In this document: positions 21,486 to 33,288 of the stretch, piece by piece
Layout: every line of letters starts with the position of its first letter
Numbering within the stretch: position 1 is the first letter of the stretch
Assembly (NCBI RefSeq): GCF_010093815.1
Contig: NW_022985549.1
Coordinates: forward strand, 3,244,804-3,308,803
Source: Pseudovirgaria hyperparasitica
Lineage: Eukaryota > Ascomycota > Dothideomycetes > Acrospermales > Acrospermaceae
Direction: 5' to 3'
Length of the DNA: 64,000 bases
Notes under the pieces: model-generated
Database searches by the model: none
The model's input: only the letters and a program-made list of their open reading frames with translations
Told to the model about the DNA's origin: nothing
Position numbers and translations under genes: made by a program

Positions 21486-22531
21486 CACAGCGCATAGTAA
21501 TGGGCAGGTAAGAAAAGAATAAAGAATGAAACGTCCAAGGTGTAATTAGCTGGAAGCAGGTAATAGTTGTAACGGCCCGAGAGATAGCTACGTAAGTCGG
21601 TCGTCGTATGAGATTAGCATGGTCTGATCACAGTCGCGCTTGAATCATCCCCGGATCCGCGCTCAAGCCTTGTGGTCCACAAGCTCTCGAAGCACACGAC
21701 TGGGTGTGTGACAAGTATCGAAGGCAAAATGGCCACTTACGTACACTCTGAACATCATTGAACGGATATGTTAAGCATGGCTGGAGGCTGAACGACGCGT
21801 TGCGGGATTGGATGCCCCTGTTCTATCAGCGGGTTCGTGTTCATAAGGCAACCTATGATATTCCATGTAATACTAAACAGCTGCCGAGACAGTATCGCTA
21901 TAGAACGTTGGCGCAACGCTCGTCAGTCAGCTTAGACAACAAGCTAAGGCTGAACAAGGGATGAGATGCCATGATTGAATACCAACATTTGGAACACATA
22001 TACACACTCAGTAATTGGCATACAACATCTAATGCCCGCATGGCGTAGAGACAAAAAGTAGCCTCGTCGTGCCAAGGTAGCAGCGAGCACTCGGGGCTCA
22101 CGAGATAATGACATACATATATCCACGCATAAAGCGGCGAAAAACGATTATGTCGTAGCGGGCGAATCTTCGCGGGCATGTCCACGATACCTTGCGTTGT
22201 GGAATGTCGTTGTGAAACATGTGGTGCGAAACAAATGTGGGACGATTCCATCGCTGCTGTGGGGGCGTTTTTTGGCGAGGAAGGCTTCGTGGGTTTCACG
22301 AAGCTCACGGCCATGATATCGCGCTGCCACATTGGGTGACCATCCAGCTCACCTTTCACGGCCCATGACCGCAGCATAACCTATAACCATGTCTGAACAG
22401 ACGTCGTGTTACGAGCTTGAGATAAGAAACCTCCTGGTCGCAGCACAACGTTTGTAGAATACTTGTGATAGGACTGTTCATAATTCAATGGATACTCTCG
22501 GCATCGACTATGGTATACACGGCAACTTTCA
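21486..22531. other. Intergenic, no confident gene
   Basis: One kilobase lies between two minus-strand genes. Minus-strand frames at 21898-22377 and 22148-22330 overlap in different frames and show no domain. Connecting them would need an intron of 29 nt, which is too short, so I leave the region unannotated. Confidence 0.4.
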
Positions 22532-24226
22532 TCATCTCGTTACGCCAGAGTCCGATCTCAAGTCCGGTGGTCTCCAATCGAAAAGATCAAAGGCTTCCTT
22601 GCTCCATGGCCCAAGATCTTTTGAATGATCGATTTTGGGCGGCAGGACCTTCTTTGAGACCGTGGCAGCTTTCCCTTTCGTTGCGCTTTGTGGCTGCTTT
22701 ATTAGACGTCTCCGCGATCTTGGTGGCGGCATCTTGTTTGTTTCGGTCGCTATCTGATTATGACCAGCGGAAGCGTCTGCTTGCCTGGTATATGCCATGT
22801 CCGGTAGCATACCAATGTCTCCGGCTTGCTGTTCGATCCGCAAATCGCTGTTAGTTTCCCTCGTGTTCGTTACCGTCGTCTCTCGGACAGGACAACTTTG
22901 ACCTATTCGAGTTGCATTGACAGACCCAGAAATGGGTCTATCCTCCGTATGTGCCGTCAGAGCACCCTTTCGTGTACTAGCCTGCGCACTTTCAGCAGTA
23001 TCGATTCCTTCGTCCTCCTTGACTAGCTCGATCTCTCTACGTGTAAAGCTGGAACTACCGGCGGAGGCGCCCAGTCGACTTGCAGTACTTGGCCTTGACT
23101 TTGGTTGTGGCTGATTTTCACACATCAGCGTCTTCTTGACTTTTCCAGTTGGTATTCGGAGAGGCCTTGTTTTCGGTCTTGGGACATCTTGTAACTCATT
23201 GGTCATTGCTGAAACCTTTATAGGAGCAATTGCAACAGTCTTTGATGGAGCTGCAGACTGATCGAGGAATTCGTCAACTCTTGTAATTTTGTTTATGACG
23301 CTCACCGGTGGTGACGATGTGGGTTGTAAAGCCTGTTTCGGAGGAGTATGCCTCGCAGACCTTGCGATGACGGGTCGTCGCAGGGTCGTTGCAGCGTTCA
23401 CCGCTACACGCGATTCCGGCCTTGGCTTCGGTGGTGCGACTGTGTTGCCATTCACACGTATTGGAGACACGTCCGGCAGGGTAACATCAGAGAGCACGCT
23501 CTCTTCGTTGTCTGACACGAGGTCGACAACATCCTCACCGGAGGCAACAACAGCTGGCCGTGCGCCTGGCGATGTCTGTCCCTGAGACGTCTGTTTCCAC
23601 AATGATGCGCGTTTCGTAGCACTGGGTAGCCTTGGCCCTGAATCCCTTTTCGCCTGTTCCACTGCGTCCGTCCTTGCCCTCTTCACCGGTCTGGGGTTTG
23701 CTATTCCATTCTCCTTCTCTTCCCTCAAGTCAAATGGCGACTTCTCGTTCAACGCTGCTCGCCCGTACGACGAACCAATCGGCTTATTTATAATGGATGA
23801 CAGGGCTCGATGTCGCGGCTGGCTGGGGTCTCTGCGAATGGAGCTGTGAAGCGCACTGCTGAGGGGAGCTCGAGGATGCGTAGAGTGTCTTGGTCTCGGT
23901 GAAGGCTTGTCTTTCTTTTCGAACAGCGGTGCGAGGTCGGTCTGTACGCTGCCCTTTGGTTCACCGACTGTGACCAGGATGCCTCTCTCGAGCGTGATGT
24001 CATCGCCCTCTTGTATGTCCGCCTTTTCCTGCCAATGTAGATCCCCAATGTAGTTCTTCGACGTGTCGTAGACCATGATCCGCTTGTTGAATGTGTGAAA
24101 TGAGAGGACGCCATCTTGATATATCTTCTTCTTCTTTTTTATATCGTGGGAATACAGACAGTCAAATTCGTGTACCGGTGCGGTATTCTGCGTCAGAGGA
24201 ACATTGTGCGTGGAGAGGGCGGTCAT
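22532..24226 (-). CDS. MTE1: Mte1/Dbl2-type DNA-repair protein (DUF2439/ZGRF1-like N-terminus)
   Basis: One intronless frame of 564 aa starts at the ATG at 24226. A frame-extending upstream codon at 24256 is TTG, not ATG. Residues about 18-110 form the DUF2439 domain: EFDCLYSHDIKKKKKIYQDGVL, FHTFNKRIMVYD, YIGDLHWQE and LERGILVTVGEP. This domain defines budding-yeast Mte1, fission-yeast Dbl2 and the N-terminus of animal ZGRF1. Those proteins bind branched DNA and recruit or modulate Mph1/Fml1-type helicases during homologous recombination and telomere maintenance. The middle is long, Ser/Pro/Arg-rich and probably disordered. The C-terminus has PWSKEAFDLFDWRPPD, which I recall as conserved in fungal members. 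No helicase domain is attached, as in yeasts. It shares a 517-bp divergent promoter with the BAR-SH3 gene. Confidence 0.85.
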   Translation of the reverse strand: MTALSTHNVPLTQNTAPVHEFDCLYSHDIKKKKKIYQDGVLSFHTFNKRIMVYDTSKNYIGDLHWQEKADIQEGDDITLERGILVTVGEPKGSVQTDLAPLFEKKDKPSPRPRHSTHPRAPLSSALHSSIRRDPSQPRHRALSSIINKPIGSSYGRAALNEKSPFDLREEKENGIANPRPVKRARTDAVEQAKRDSGPRLPSATKRASLWKQTSQGQTSPGARPAVVASGEDVVDLVSDNEESVLSDVTLPDVSPIRVNGNTVAPPKPRPESRVAVNAATTLRRPVIARSARHTPPKQALQPTSSPPVSVINKITRVDEFLDQSAAPSKTVAIAPIKVSAMTNELQDVPRPKTRPLRIPTGKVKKTLMCENQPQPKSRPSTASRLGASAGSSSFTRREIELVKEDEGIDTAESAQASTRKGALTAHTEDRPISGSVNATRIGQSCPVRETTVTNTRETNSDLRIEQQAGDIGMLPDMAYTRQADASAGHNQIATETNKMPPPRSRRRLIKQPQSATKGKAATVSKKVLPPKIDHSKDLGPWSKEAFDLFDWRPPDLRSDSGVTR

Positions 24227-24743
24227 GATTGTCTGAGGTTTGTGGGACGAGTCCAACGAGTGCTGTTACGGGACATGACGAATTTGTTCTAATTAGAGGA
24301 GTGTTATGACGAGCTGAACCGGAGCAAGATGCGTGGTGACGCCAGGAAGCTGATATGGCCGCATGAAGCACATTGTTTGGGGTGACGCGACTTGATAAGC
24401 GTGGCCTGGAGAAGACGCGCGACAATTCCACCTGGTCCTGATATTACGCACCACATTCCCAGTTATTCTGCCGGGCGGAGGCGATTGTCCCCCCCCGCCT
24501 GACAGCTGATAGTGACTCCCGAGACCCGCCAAATGCACCTTTTGGTATTAAATCAAACGCACGCCAACCAGGGCTGATGTTGCCTTAGGTTGTACTAACA
24601 TCAGTATCCAATCACTACGCCTGGTCTCCTCGGCCTCCTCAACGCCACAATACAACTGTTTGTGCCCACTATGACCTGAACGATTGTCTGTCCTTTCTTA
24701 CACGGCGCAGCAATGCGAGTTGAAGCTGTCTGAGAGCGCCAGC
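24227..24743. promoter_or_regulatory. Divergent promoter between MTE1-like and BAR-SH3 genes
   Basis: This 517-bp spacer lies between diverging starts. It contains an 8-C run near 24,490 and no coding frame I can support. A frame open upstream of the BAR-SH3 ATG starts with TTG and is not used. Confidence 0.4.
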
Positions 24744-26263
24744 ATGCAGCGAGTGCACAGGAAGTTTGGCTCATTCAAGCCACGGACAGCGGATGAGACC
24801 AAGGTCGGCGCCTTGCTCAAGGATTTCGAGGATGCAGAGCAGATGCTGGGCGAGGTATGTTTGTGAAGGTTGACGAGAGAAAGGGCATGGCTGAGTGCTT
24901 CCAGCTCGTGGACACCACCGAGCAATGGCGCAACGCGTGGAACGGCATCCTCAACCACCAATTGCTCATGATCACCGAGTTCAACCTCCTGTACACGCCA
25001 ATCATTGCGACGGGAGAGCACAGCACGCCTCACCATGCCGAGACCCCCCAACACATCACCGACCGGACGGCCGCACTGTGCGCTGCGTACACAGATCTAC
25101 AGGCCGACATGAAGAGCGAGGTCCAGGCTGTAGACACGAGGATCACCACGCCCGCGAAGGAGGCACGAGAGTGTCTGAAGCCATTGAAGAAGGTGCTGAA
25201 GAAGCGAGAGGACAGGAAGCTCGACTACGAGAGATACAGGAGCCGTGTAGCCTCCTTGGACAAGAAGGCGAAGCGTTCAGACCGCGAAAACGCAACTCTC
25301 GCAAAGCAGGAGATGGAACTGGAACGCACAACCGCCGAGTATCAAGACGCTGACCAGCATCTTCGGCATGTCCTACCACCGATACTGAACGCCACCTTCT
25401 CTCTTCTCCCGCACCTACTCGCCGCACAGATTGAGATCCAGAACACGCTCCTGGGGCACCTGTACACAGTCCTGAACGAATACGCAGACCAGCACCAATT
25501 CCCCAATCCGCCGCCCGAACTGCAAGACGTGATAGGCCCCTGGGACGCCGAATTCACTCCCTTTAGACGCGAGCTGGAAAGCGGCTACGCCATGATCGCC
25601 AAGGGCAAGGCTGTCCAGGTGCCTATGGGCCACCAAACAGGAAGCACCCTGACCGGGCTCGGCATCCGCAACAAAATCAGCGACCGACGCACCATCAGCT
25701 CCTCGACCTCCGCGTCCAACGCGTCCGAGCAACGCAGACTGGCCGCACCGCGGTACGAGGAAGAGCAGCACGCCGAGAACGGCAGACCGAGAATCTCCAA
25801 CGCGACAAAGCCGAGAATCGGATACCTGTCGACTCCGCACCACGAGGAGCACAGCCGCACGCCGAGCCCGGGCGCAGACTCGTACGCACTGTCCCGCACA
25901 TCGACCGCCTCGTCGACGTCCCAATCCGACTACTTTGCCCAGCAGCAGAGACCGCGCATCTCGTCCCGCCCGTCAGCCAGCTCTCTCGCATCCTCGCCGG
26001 CCTCGTCCACGGCCCCCGGCATCAGCATCGGCATCGGCAAGAAGAAACCGCCGCCGCCACCCCCGCCACCAAAGAAGATTGGCTCTTTCCAGGGCGAGTT
26101 CGTGACGGCCATGTATGACTACGAGGGCCAGAGCCAGGGGGACTTGTCGTTTAGCACGGGCGACAGGATCAGGGTGCTCAAGAAGACGCAGAGCTCGCAT
26201 GACTGGTGGGAGGGCGAGGTGCGCGGCGTGCGCGGCCAGTTCCCTGCCAACTACTGTCGCTAG
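24744..26263 (+). CDS. BAR-domain plus SH3-domain endocytosis/actin adaptor (Rvs167-related)
   Basis: Two exons (24744-24854 and 24905-26263), split by a 50-nt intron, give 489 aa. Residues 1 to about 255 are an amphiphysin-like BAR domain: MQRVHRKFGSF, then LLKDFEDAEQMLGE, PLKKVLKKREDRKLDYERY and NATFSLLPHLLAAQIEIQNTLL. A Ser/Thr-rich linker with a nine-Pro stretch precedes a C-terminal SH3 domain (about 430-489: FVTAMYDYEGQSQGDLSFSTGDRIRVL, WWEGEVRG, GQFPANYC). BAR dimers bind and bend membranes, and the SH3 domain recruits proline-rich partners such as actin regulators, at endocytic sites or septa. The start MQ(R/S)V and the lack of the MSFKGFTK opening of yeast Rvs167 fit the second Rvs167-like paralogue seen in filamentous fungi (from memory). 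Confidence 0.9.
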
Positions 26264-26657
26264 GCGGGGAGGTAGGGAGGCAGGCAGGGAAGCAGACAGG
26301 CAGGCAGACAGTGGCAACAAGACGAGAGTGCCCTCGATTGTAGCTTTGTGTGTATTCTTCAGGTTGTCGAACGGTGTGTGTTTGTGACATGTGACCTGTG
26401 ACATGTGACATGTGACGTGCCCGCATTGATATCTTCATGTTGTGTTCGCCATTCGCCAGACGTACCTGACAGCAGGTAAGGATGTAACGTGAGACATCGG
26501 TTGGGCAGTTTGAGTATGTATGGATGTGTGGATGTGTGTGGATGTGTAGACGTGTGGATGCGTGGACGTGTGGACGGGAATGTCTCAAGGGCAACATCCC
26601 GCGAGTACATCTAGGACCCCCTGTTTTCCACTTCGGGTGTCTGTTCAGATGAAGATG

Positions 26658-26693
26658 TAGAAGAAGAAGAAGAAGAAGAAGAAGAAGAAGAAG
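26658..26693 (+). repeat. (AAG)n microsatellite
   Basis: About 12 uninterrupted AAG units in a convergent intergenic region. Confidence 0.9.
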
Positions 26694-26744
26694 GCAGACG
26701 AGGATGATGGTTAATGAGGATTATGTTATATGTAAGCACGGCTA

Positions 26745-26746
26745 TG

Positions 26747-26780
<34 letters not shown>

Positions 26781-26781
26781 G
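26745..26781 (+). repeat. (TA)n(TG)n compound microsatellite
   Basis: A TATA run passes directly into about ten TG units. Confidence 0.9.
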
Positions 26782-27022
26782 CACAGGAGCACGGCAGAAA
26801 ATAGAAATGGTTGCGGGTATCACTCTCTCTCTCTCCCTCATACGACAACACAAGCTTCCCTTGTCTATGCGTGCGCATGCGGCACAGTCAACGTCAATGG
26901 ATGCCAACGTCAACGTCGCTTCACGCCCTTCTTCATTAACCCCCTTCCCCTCCCTCCCCTCCGTGCAAATATTACCAATCGTATATACCAGCCCCCAGCC
27001 AAACACCTCCTCGACAGCAAGC

Positions 27023-28042
27023 TCAATTGTCCTTCTTCGGGATGTACTCCATCAGCTCGACCATCTCCTCCTTGGAGAACAGGCCGGCGGTGATGAAGCG
27101 GTAGGCCTCGACCAGGATCCAGACGGGCAGGACGACCCAGAGCATGTTGAAGAAGGTCAGGTAGACCCAGCTGTAGCGAGAGACGCGCGGTACATGTCAG
27201 CCGTGGAACAAGGAAGAAACGAAAGAAAGGACGAAAGAACGAAAGAACGAAAGAAAAAGAAAAGAAAAAGGAACTCACAGAAACAGCCAATTCCCCGTCT
27301 CCAAATTCCCACACCCACTCAACCACTCAGGCGCAAACGTCATGAACCCACCATACAACTCCCCCGTCGCCAACACGCCCATCCAGAACCACACGCCCTT
27401 CCCAGCCCGCCGATCACCCCGCGCGCCACGCACAAGCAGCACGCAGATATACGCCGCCAGGGGCGCGCCAATGCACACGGTCAGCAGCTCGAGCGAGACG
27501 ATGGTCAGGTCGGCGCCGCCCCAGCGCCGGTCGGCTTTTGCGTATTCCTGCCAGAGACGGGCGGCCGGGTTGGTGCCGTAGATGCTGCCGTAGAGGTTCT
27601 GTGCGTCGGCGAGGAAGTGGATGCCGGGAGGGGTGAGCGGGGGTGCGGCGGCGGCGATGGCGGAGAGGATGGCGGAGGAGGAGGAGGAGGCAGAGGATGG
27701 CGGAACGGGAGCCGGGGACGGAGGAGGGGAGGCGGCGAACCAGCGCTTTGAGGGCGGAGCGGCGGCGGCGGCGAGCGTGTCGAGCGGAGAAGGCGGCGTG
27801 GGGACGGAGGTGAGGAAGCAGTTGAGTAGGAATGTGCCCTCGAGGAAGGTGTGAATGAGGGCGTCAAAGGCGTGCCAGACGAAGAGGATGCGGGTCTTTG
27901 TGGAGGCGGAGGAGGGGAGGAGGCGCGTGGATGTCGCGTAGGCGGCGGCGAGGATGGCGACGGTGGTGAGCAGGGAGAGGACTGTTGTTGTGTCGATTTG
28001 CGGGTCGGCGTACGGGGACGGGGATGGGCTGCGGGTGGACAT
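27023..28042 (-). CDS. EXPERA-domain membrane protein, EBP (sterol isomerase)-like
   Basis: Two minus-strand exons (28042-27279 and 27170-27023), split by a 108-nt CT-rich intron, give 303 aa. Four or five membrane segments are seen, ending in WVYLTFFNMLWVVLPVWILV. EXPERA/EBP signatures are FVWHAFDALIHTFLEGTFLL (catalytic-type His and Glu) and LWQEYAKADRRW followed by LELLTVCIGAPLAAYI. In animals and plants EBP isomerises the sterol delta8 bond to delta7 in the ER. Yeasts use the unrelated ERG2 for that step, so the role of fungal EBP-like proteins is less certain. An Ala/Pro/Ser-rich insert of about 60 residues (about 85-140, with runs of A, P and S) separates the first conserved block from the second; this is atypical in length. 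The C-terminus KKEEMVELMEYIPKKDN-like tail is cytosolic-looking. Confidence 0.82.
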
Positions 28043-30878
28043 GTTGTGGGCGTGGGCGTGGGCGTGGGCGTGGGCGTGTGTATGTGTGTGTGTTGGCGTG
28101 AGGGGACTGGGTGGTCTGCGCGAGGTGTTGTCAGAGGGCTAGTGGAGGCAGATGCAAGATGTGTAGGTAGGAAGGAGGATGCTGCTGGGATGGGACTCAC
28201 GCGTTGGCTACAGAGTCAGTCGGACGGGACTGCGACGTCGGTTTCGGAGGGAATTGTGATGATGTAGGACGGAAAAGGGGTGATGGCACTTTCTGGGGAA
28301 AATGGACGTGTGCGGCTAAGAAGTGCGGGTGTGGAGCTCCGGGTATCCATTGTATTGAGCCCCGAATTACCACGTTGGGACCGGCTGGCTGTGTACATCC
28401 TTTGCACTTCTACTCCTCCAATGCTAGCATCATTACCAAGTAGCAACTTGTATGTATATACATACACAGTAGTAGTAATAATAGCCAGCCTTCCATAACT
28501 CACAACCCCAACCCACCCCTTAATCCCATCCATAGCCAAGCCAGACACACCCACCCATCCACGCACGTCGTCGTCAAAACCAAAAAAAAAAAACTTCACA
28601 ACAAGCACCACGTATCATTCATCCATTCATCGCCAGCCATGCACCTAGATCCTACATTGCCCACACACACCCTGCGTCTTTCGTTGCCCTGTGCTGTGCC
28701 GGCCTATCATAGCATGGCTGGCCATGGGCATTAGTAGTTAGTAGTCAGTAGTCAGTCAACAAGTAGCATGGCGCGCGCGTGGTCCCCACTCGCATCGTGT
28801 GTGTTGTTCCTGAAAATCCTGGCCTGGCATTGCCTGTTGTGGCTAATTAATTAGGGGATCCATCCGTGTGTTGCTGTTTTGTACCTGTCCTGTGTGTCTA
28901 TTCCATTCCATCTCTCTTCTCGTGTACCTCTTCACCTCTCTCTTTTTACTAATTACTCTACCCTCTACTAAACCTACATACAACGTTGATTTTAGAGATA
29001 GACACAGACATAGACGTAGACATACAAGTATTATGTATCAATTCAATTCAATTCAGATCTAAACTAGATGAAAACAATCCCGGCCCCCCTAGAAAAAGCA
29101 AAAAAAAATGCAAAACAAGCTTAGCAGTGATTATTGATAGGTTGGCATCATTACTACTACCACGAACCACGAGAACAAACACACGTGTACACACATATCC
29201 ACACCGCATGCATCCACATATCTCCATAATTACCCACACAGACCCATAAACCCACGCAATATCCACGTCCTCGTCTGTACGTTCTACACGTCCTCATCTA
29301 CACGTTCCTCACGCACTTCCCTCAAAAACAACGAGCGTGTCATCCACAACAACCCACTCCCCACGAACGAACAAACGACCGACTACTACCACCCCACAAC
29401 TCACAACCCACAAAACAAACAAACAACCCGAAAAATCGCATCCCCATCGCAGTATCAACTCCATCCTCTCTTCTCCTATCCCCCTTCCTCTCCCTCTGTC
29501 TCTGTCTCTCTCTCTCCCTCTGTCTCTGTCTCTCCCTCTGTCTCTGTCTCTGTCTCTGTCTCTGTCTCTGTCTCTGTCTCTGTCTCTGTCTCTGTCTCTG
29601 TCTCTGTCTCTGTCTCTTGTCGTTCTTGTCCTTTTCTTGCCCTTCAGCCTTCCTTCCATCCTCTCGTCCCTCCTCCTTTTTACACGCAACACACAAACAC
29701 CCCAACACATACCACCACTACGTACTTCCACCTCGATCATCCATCTTTCCGCGCCAGACATGTAATTGTACAAACTGCACCCTCTCTCAACGTCGTCAGT
29801 CAACATCACGCACACCACCAGCACCAACACAACACAACACAACACAACACAGGCCAAGCACAGATGCGGGATAGAATAGGTTTTTGATTCGACCGTCTAG
29901 GTAGAGTAAGTAGGTAGGTAGGGATAACAGACCAGCGCAATCCATAACGCCAAATCCCGTCCCTTCCCGCGTTTCCACTTGTTCCCCCTGTTCCCCCTCG
30001 TCCCCTGATTCCCTAAACCCCTCCCGATCCGAACCATCACGAGCCCTAGAAACCCTTCCCAAAAAAAAAAGAAAAAGAAAAGCGAACAGTCTTCCAGTCT
30101 GAATTCCCCTCGGTCAACCCTCCCCTCCACCTCCCTCTCCGTCCATGTCCCGAGTCGAGAACAAAATGGAAGAAAGAAAAAAAAAAAAGTACTTTTCCCC
30201 CAAGTCCTCATTATAGACAATTCACCCAGACAGCAGCCGCTGCGTCGCGTCTACCCATCAGCCAGGCTGAGTCGGCCGTCAAGGCAGGAGAGGGGAGTGG
30301 CCACTAGCCGTTTCCGACGGCGTGGGGTCGCAACAAATACAGCAACACACAAAAGAGAAGAAGAAGAAGAGCAATCCAAAAAACGCCGAGGAAATGGAAT
30401 GTCGCAGCCCACAATGTATCCCGCAAATGACGCCTCAAACACCGCTGCAAAATAACACAAAGAAACAAAACAACAAGCAAGAACACACGCAGAGCTGGAA
30501 AATGCACAGAAAACGCGATCCGATCCAGGAAATGCAAAGCACATCGAGCGACGCAAAGCCATGCCCCGTTCGACCACGTCGTCCTGGCGAAAGATGCCTT
30601 TTTGGGGGGGGGGAGACAAAAAAGCATAAGAGATGCATGTCGTATTAAGCTCTGGTATTAAGGAGCTGGGAAGATGCCGGATAAGATGTTGAGGGAGAGG
30701 GGACAAGACGTCCGGTAGCTCCCTTGGTTTTTTTTTTGAAAATCGTCGTGGTCGTTTCCGGATGATGACGTCGTAAAACAAGGAGATTCGTTTACATTTC
30801 ACCACCACTACTACCACCACCACCACCACCACATCTTACCAGCCAGTGTCGAAACTCCCCTGCAACAAAAGAGTCGAC
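28043..30878. other. Intergenic region rich in simple repeats
   Basis: 2.8 kb lies between the start of the EBP-like gene and the end of the PP1-subunit gene, both on the minus strand. It contains GTGGGC repeats (28046-28078), a long CTCTGT array, an ACACA run near 29,822-29,852, several A-runs and a G-run near 30,605. The long frames here are products of repeats, not genes. Confidence 0.6.
29494..29617 (+). repeat. (TCTCTG)n hexamer array
   Basis: About 120 bp of CTCTGT/CTCTCT hexamers, almost perfect in the right half. Confidence 0.9.
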
Positions 30879-31215
30879 TCAGCCGAGGATGGGTTGGGGC
30901 GTGTGGGAGTCGCCAAGGATGCTCCCATGCACGTTGGAGTGGTTGTATGGGTAGCCAAAGTTCATGTGCGATTGTGTCGGGTCGCCAATGTCAGAGCCGG
31001 TAAAGGGGCCTGGCGAAGACGAGCGCGACAGAAAGTGTGTTGGGCTCTTGCAAGGGCGGTCGTCGGCACCGTCAAAGAGACGAGACAGGTCCGAGATGGG
31101 AGTGGCAGGACTGTTGGATCCCGACGTCTGGCCGCTGGCCTCGCTGTGGTCCGAGTCGTTTCCGTCGGTCTGCTCCTGCGGCTTGCTCGGTTGTTGTTCT
31201 TGTTGTTGTTGTTCT

Positions 31216-31253
<38 letters not shown>

Positions 31254-33288
31254 CTGTTTGGTCGCCACGACGGTCGAAGTCGGGAGAGGCGAGTCTTTTC
31301 CAGAGCTGGAGCCAGAGCCAAACTGCAGTCGCCAATTAGCATCGGATGGGAGGGGTTCAGGCCAATCCTACTCGCGGTGGTTCACGTACGAAGCAAAATT
31401 TCTGTATCAGTTCATTGTACTCGGCCGATTGCAGGCCAGGCTTCTCGGCCGTGTTGGAGGACGAGGCCGAGGCGGCTACAGGGACAGACAGATTATCATT
31501 AGCCTTGACAGCAGACACATCCTGGGCGGTTGATTCAAGGTGAGGCAGTTTGGGCATGATACCGCTACGCTCACCAAGTGCATTTTGGGCATTGGTGAGG
31601 GCGGCGCTCAACGAGGCCCCAAAGTCGTAGCGGGTGGAGAAGGCCTGCCCACCACCTCGTGAGGGACGACCGGAAGAAGATGATGATGATGACGACGGGT
31701 CGGGGAAGATGCTGGGCCGCTTACTCTTTGGCTTCAGCTTGATCGAGTTGTTTGGCGAGTCGCCGATGAACGGCTTCGGGGCGCCAAACTGGAACTTTGG
31801 ATCGAAGCCGTGGCCAAAGTCGTCCTCAAAGGAGGAGCGGGAGGGGAAGGATCGCGGGCGGGCAGACGGGGGCGAGTGACGGCTGCGAGGGATGGCGCCC
31901 ATGGAGCCACCGGGGGAGCCACCAGCTGATTTGGCCAGCGCCTTTTGCCTAATCTTCTTGATGAAGTCGACCTGGTAGTTCATGTTTGAGTTGTTGTCCC
32001 AGTGCTCTTGGCCGTCGACGTTGTAGCGAACGCAGAGCAAGAGAGTCTTGGACTCGAGGTTTGCCTGATCGACAAGCTTGATGTTGAAGTTGAATCGATC
32101 GTAGCCGTCATTGACTTGCTTCTTGCGCACATCGTTGTTGTATTCGGCCACGACCTCGGAGGTAGTCTTCCAGTAGTCGAGAGTGAAGCGGGCGGTGACG
32201 GACTTGTGGAAGGCGATGTTGGCGACTGCGACAGTACCGATGAGGGTCTTTGTGTCGGCAGACAGGAAGATGCGCTCTACGCGGACGGGCAGCGTCTTGC
32301 GTTCAAACGTCTCGCGCGGGAAGTTGGCCAGGCGGATCTCCCACTCCAGCTTCTTGGACGAGGAGTGGCCCTCAAAGGGATACTCGGACTCGCTGTCGTA
32401 GGCAGTCTCGACCGGTGACGAACCAGCGCTGACTGCAGATGGTTTGTCGACCTGGAGGAAGTGGCGTACCTGCTCGATGTTGTCGTTGAAGTGGACAGCC
32501 TTGGAAAAGGTTGGGGTTCCAGGCATGCTCGAGGGACGTCTGCGAGACGAGGGACGGAGGGCAGGCTTGACGAGCTCGCCCGACTTCTTCCTCAGTAGAG
32601 GCGGTTTTATCCGCAGCTCATCGTCATCGAGCTCGCTGTCCGAGGTGTTGTCTGGCGATTCGGCGATTGCAGACGAGTGTTTGGACAGGTGGACGTCGCT
32701 GGACGAGCGTGAGTGTGAAATCTTGCGGGCCTCGGGCGTCAAAGATCGCTGGGGAGTGCAAAGGAGAGGCGCAGCAGCCGGGCTATCGGCATCACGTCTT
32801 GGCGATGCGTCTCGTCGGACTTCAATCGACGACAGGGCCTCCTGGAGCTCAGCAAGGTTGCCCCACTGGCGACCCCTCTCGTCATCATCATCAGAACCTT
32901 GTGCCGAGTCGGGTGGTGTGGTAATGGCGCCGGACGGGATGGTCAGATTATTGACAGGCGGAGGAGACTGGCGAACGCTGCCATTCTGCGGAGAGCCTCG
33001 GGGAGGGACGGAAAGCGATGTTCGCGCATGCTCCTGAACGGCAGCCGGTATGTTCTGAGGCAGAGAAGGCGTTCTCCGATGCTTGTTCAGGTATGAGGTT
33101 GAGGATAGCGATCGAGGAAGGGCAGGTCTAGACGAGGAGGAGGAGGAGCCTAGGTGTGTGCCCGGGCTGGAGCTTGCGGCTACAGACGCCGACAGGTCAG
33201 AGGCATTGTAGGACTGAGTCCGACTGATGACAGGGCTGTTTGGGTTTGACGATGCAGGAGATCGCTGGGAGGGAGGCGTGTAAGGCAT
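30879..33288 (-). CDS. Protein phosphatase 1 regulatory subunit with CBM21 glycogen-binding domain (Gac1/Pig-like)
   Basis: Two minus-strand exons (33288-31390 and 31322-30879), split by a 67-nt intron (GTACGT...CTGCAG), give 780 aa. An unspliced reading stops early, after FCFV. Residues 263-267 (KAVHF, in FSKAVHFNDN) form an RVxF-type PP1 docking site. Residues about 314-442 are a CBM21 domain: WEIRLANFP, VRVERIFLSADTKTLIGTVAVANIAFHK and VRYNVDGQEHWDNNSNMNYQV. This RVxF-plus-CBM21 pairing defines Gac1/Pig2/PPP1R3-type targeting subunits, which bring PP1 to glycogen synthase and so promote glycogen storage. The rest is Ser/Pro-rich and probably phosphorylated. The second exon encodes a Gln-rich tract (ATKQQQQQHQQQQ...) ending in a Gly/Asn/His-rich tail. 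The very long upstream region and CT-rich leader suggest complex regulation. Confidence 0.9.

Larger units (their letters stand above)
26264..27022. other. Convergent intergenic spacer with microsatellites
   Basis: This 759-bp spacer lies between the 3' ends of the BAR-SH3 and EBP-like genes. It contains GTGACATGT-type short repeats near 26,385-26,415, GGATGTGT-type repeats near 26,520-26,575, an (AAG)n run and a (TA)n(TG)n run. No gene is seen. Confidence 0.6.

Noticed and set aside
21898-22377. Two overlapping minus-strand frames of 159 and 60 codons in the MCO-MTE1 spacer
   Set aside because: Neither shows a domain. Joining them needs a 29-nt intron, below the usual fungal minimum, and the start of the shorter frame is GTG.
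29309-29857. Minus-strand frame of 182 codons rich in Arg-Asp (RDRDRD)
   Set aside because: Direct translation of the TCTCTG array; resembles SR-type low complexity only by chance.
30251-30832. Minus-strand frame of 193 codons
   Set aside because: Unusual Phe/Ser/Cys/Leu composition, no domain, lies in a repeat-rich spacer just downstream of the PP1-subunit gene.
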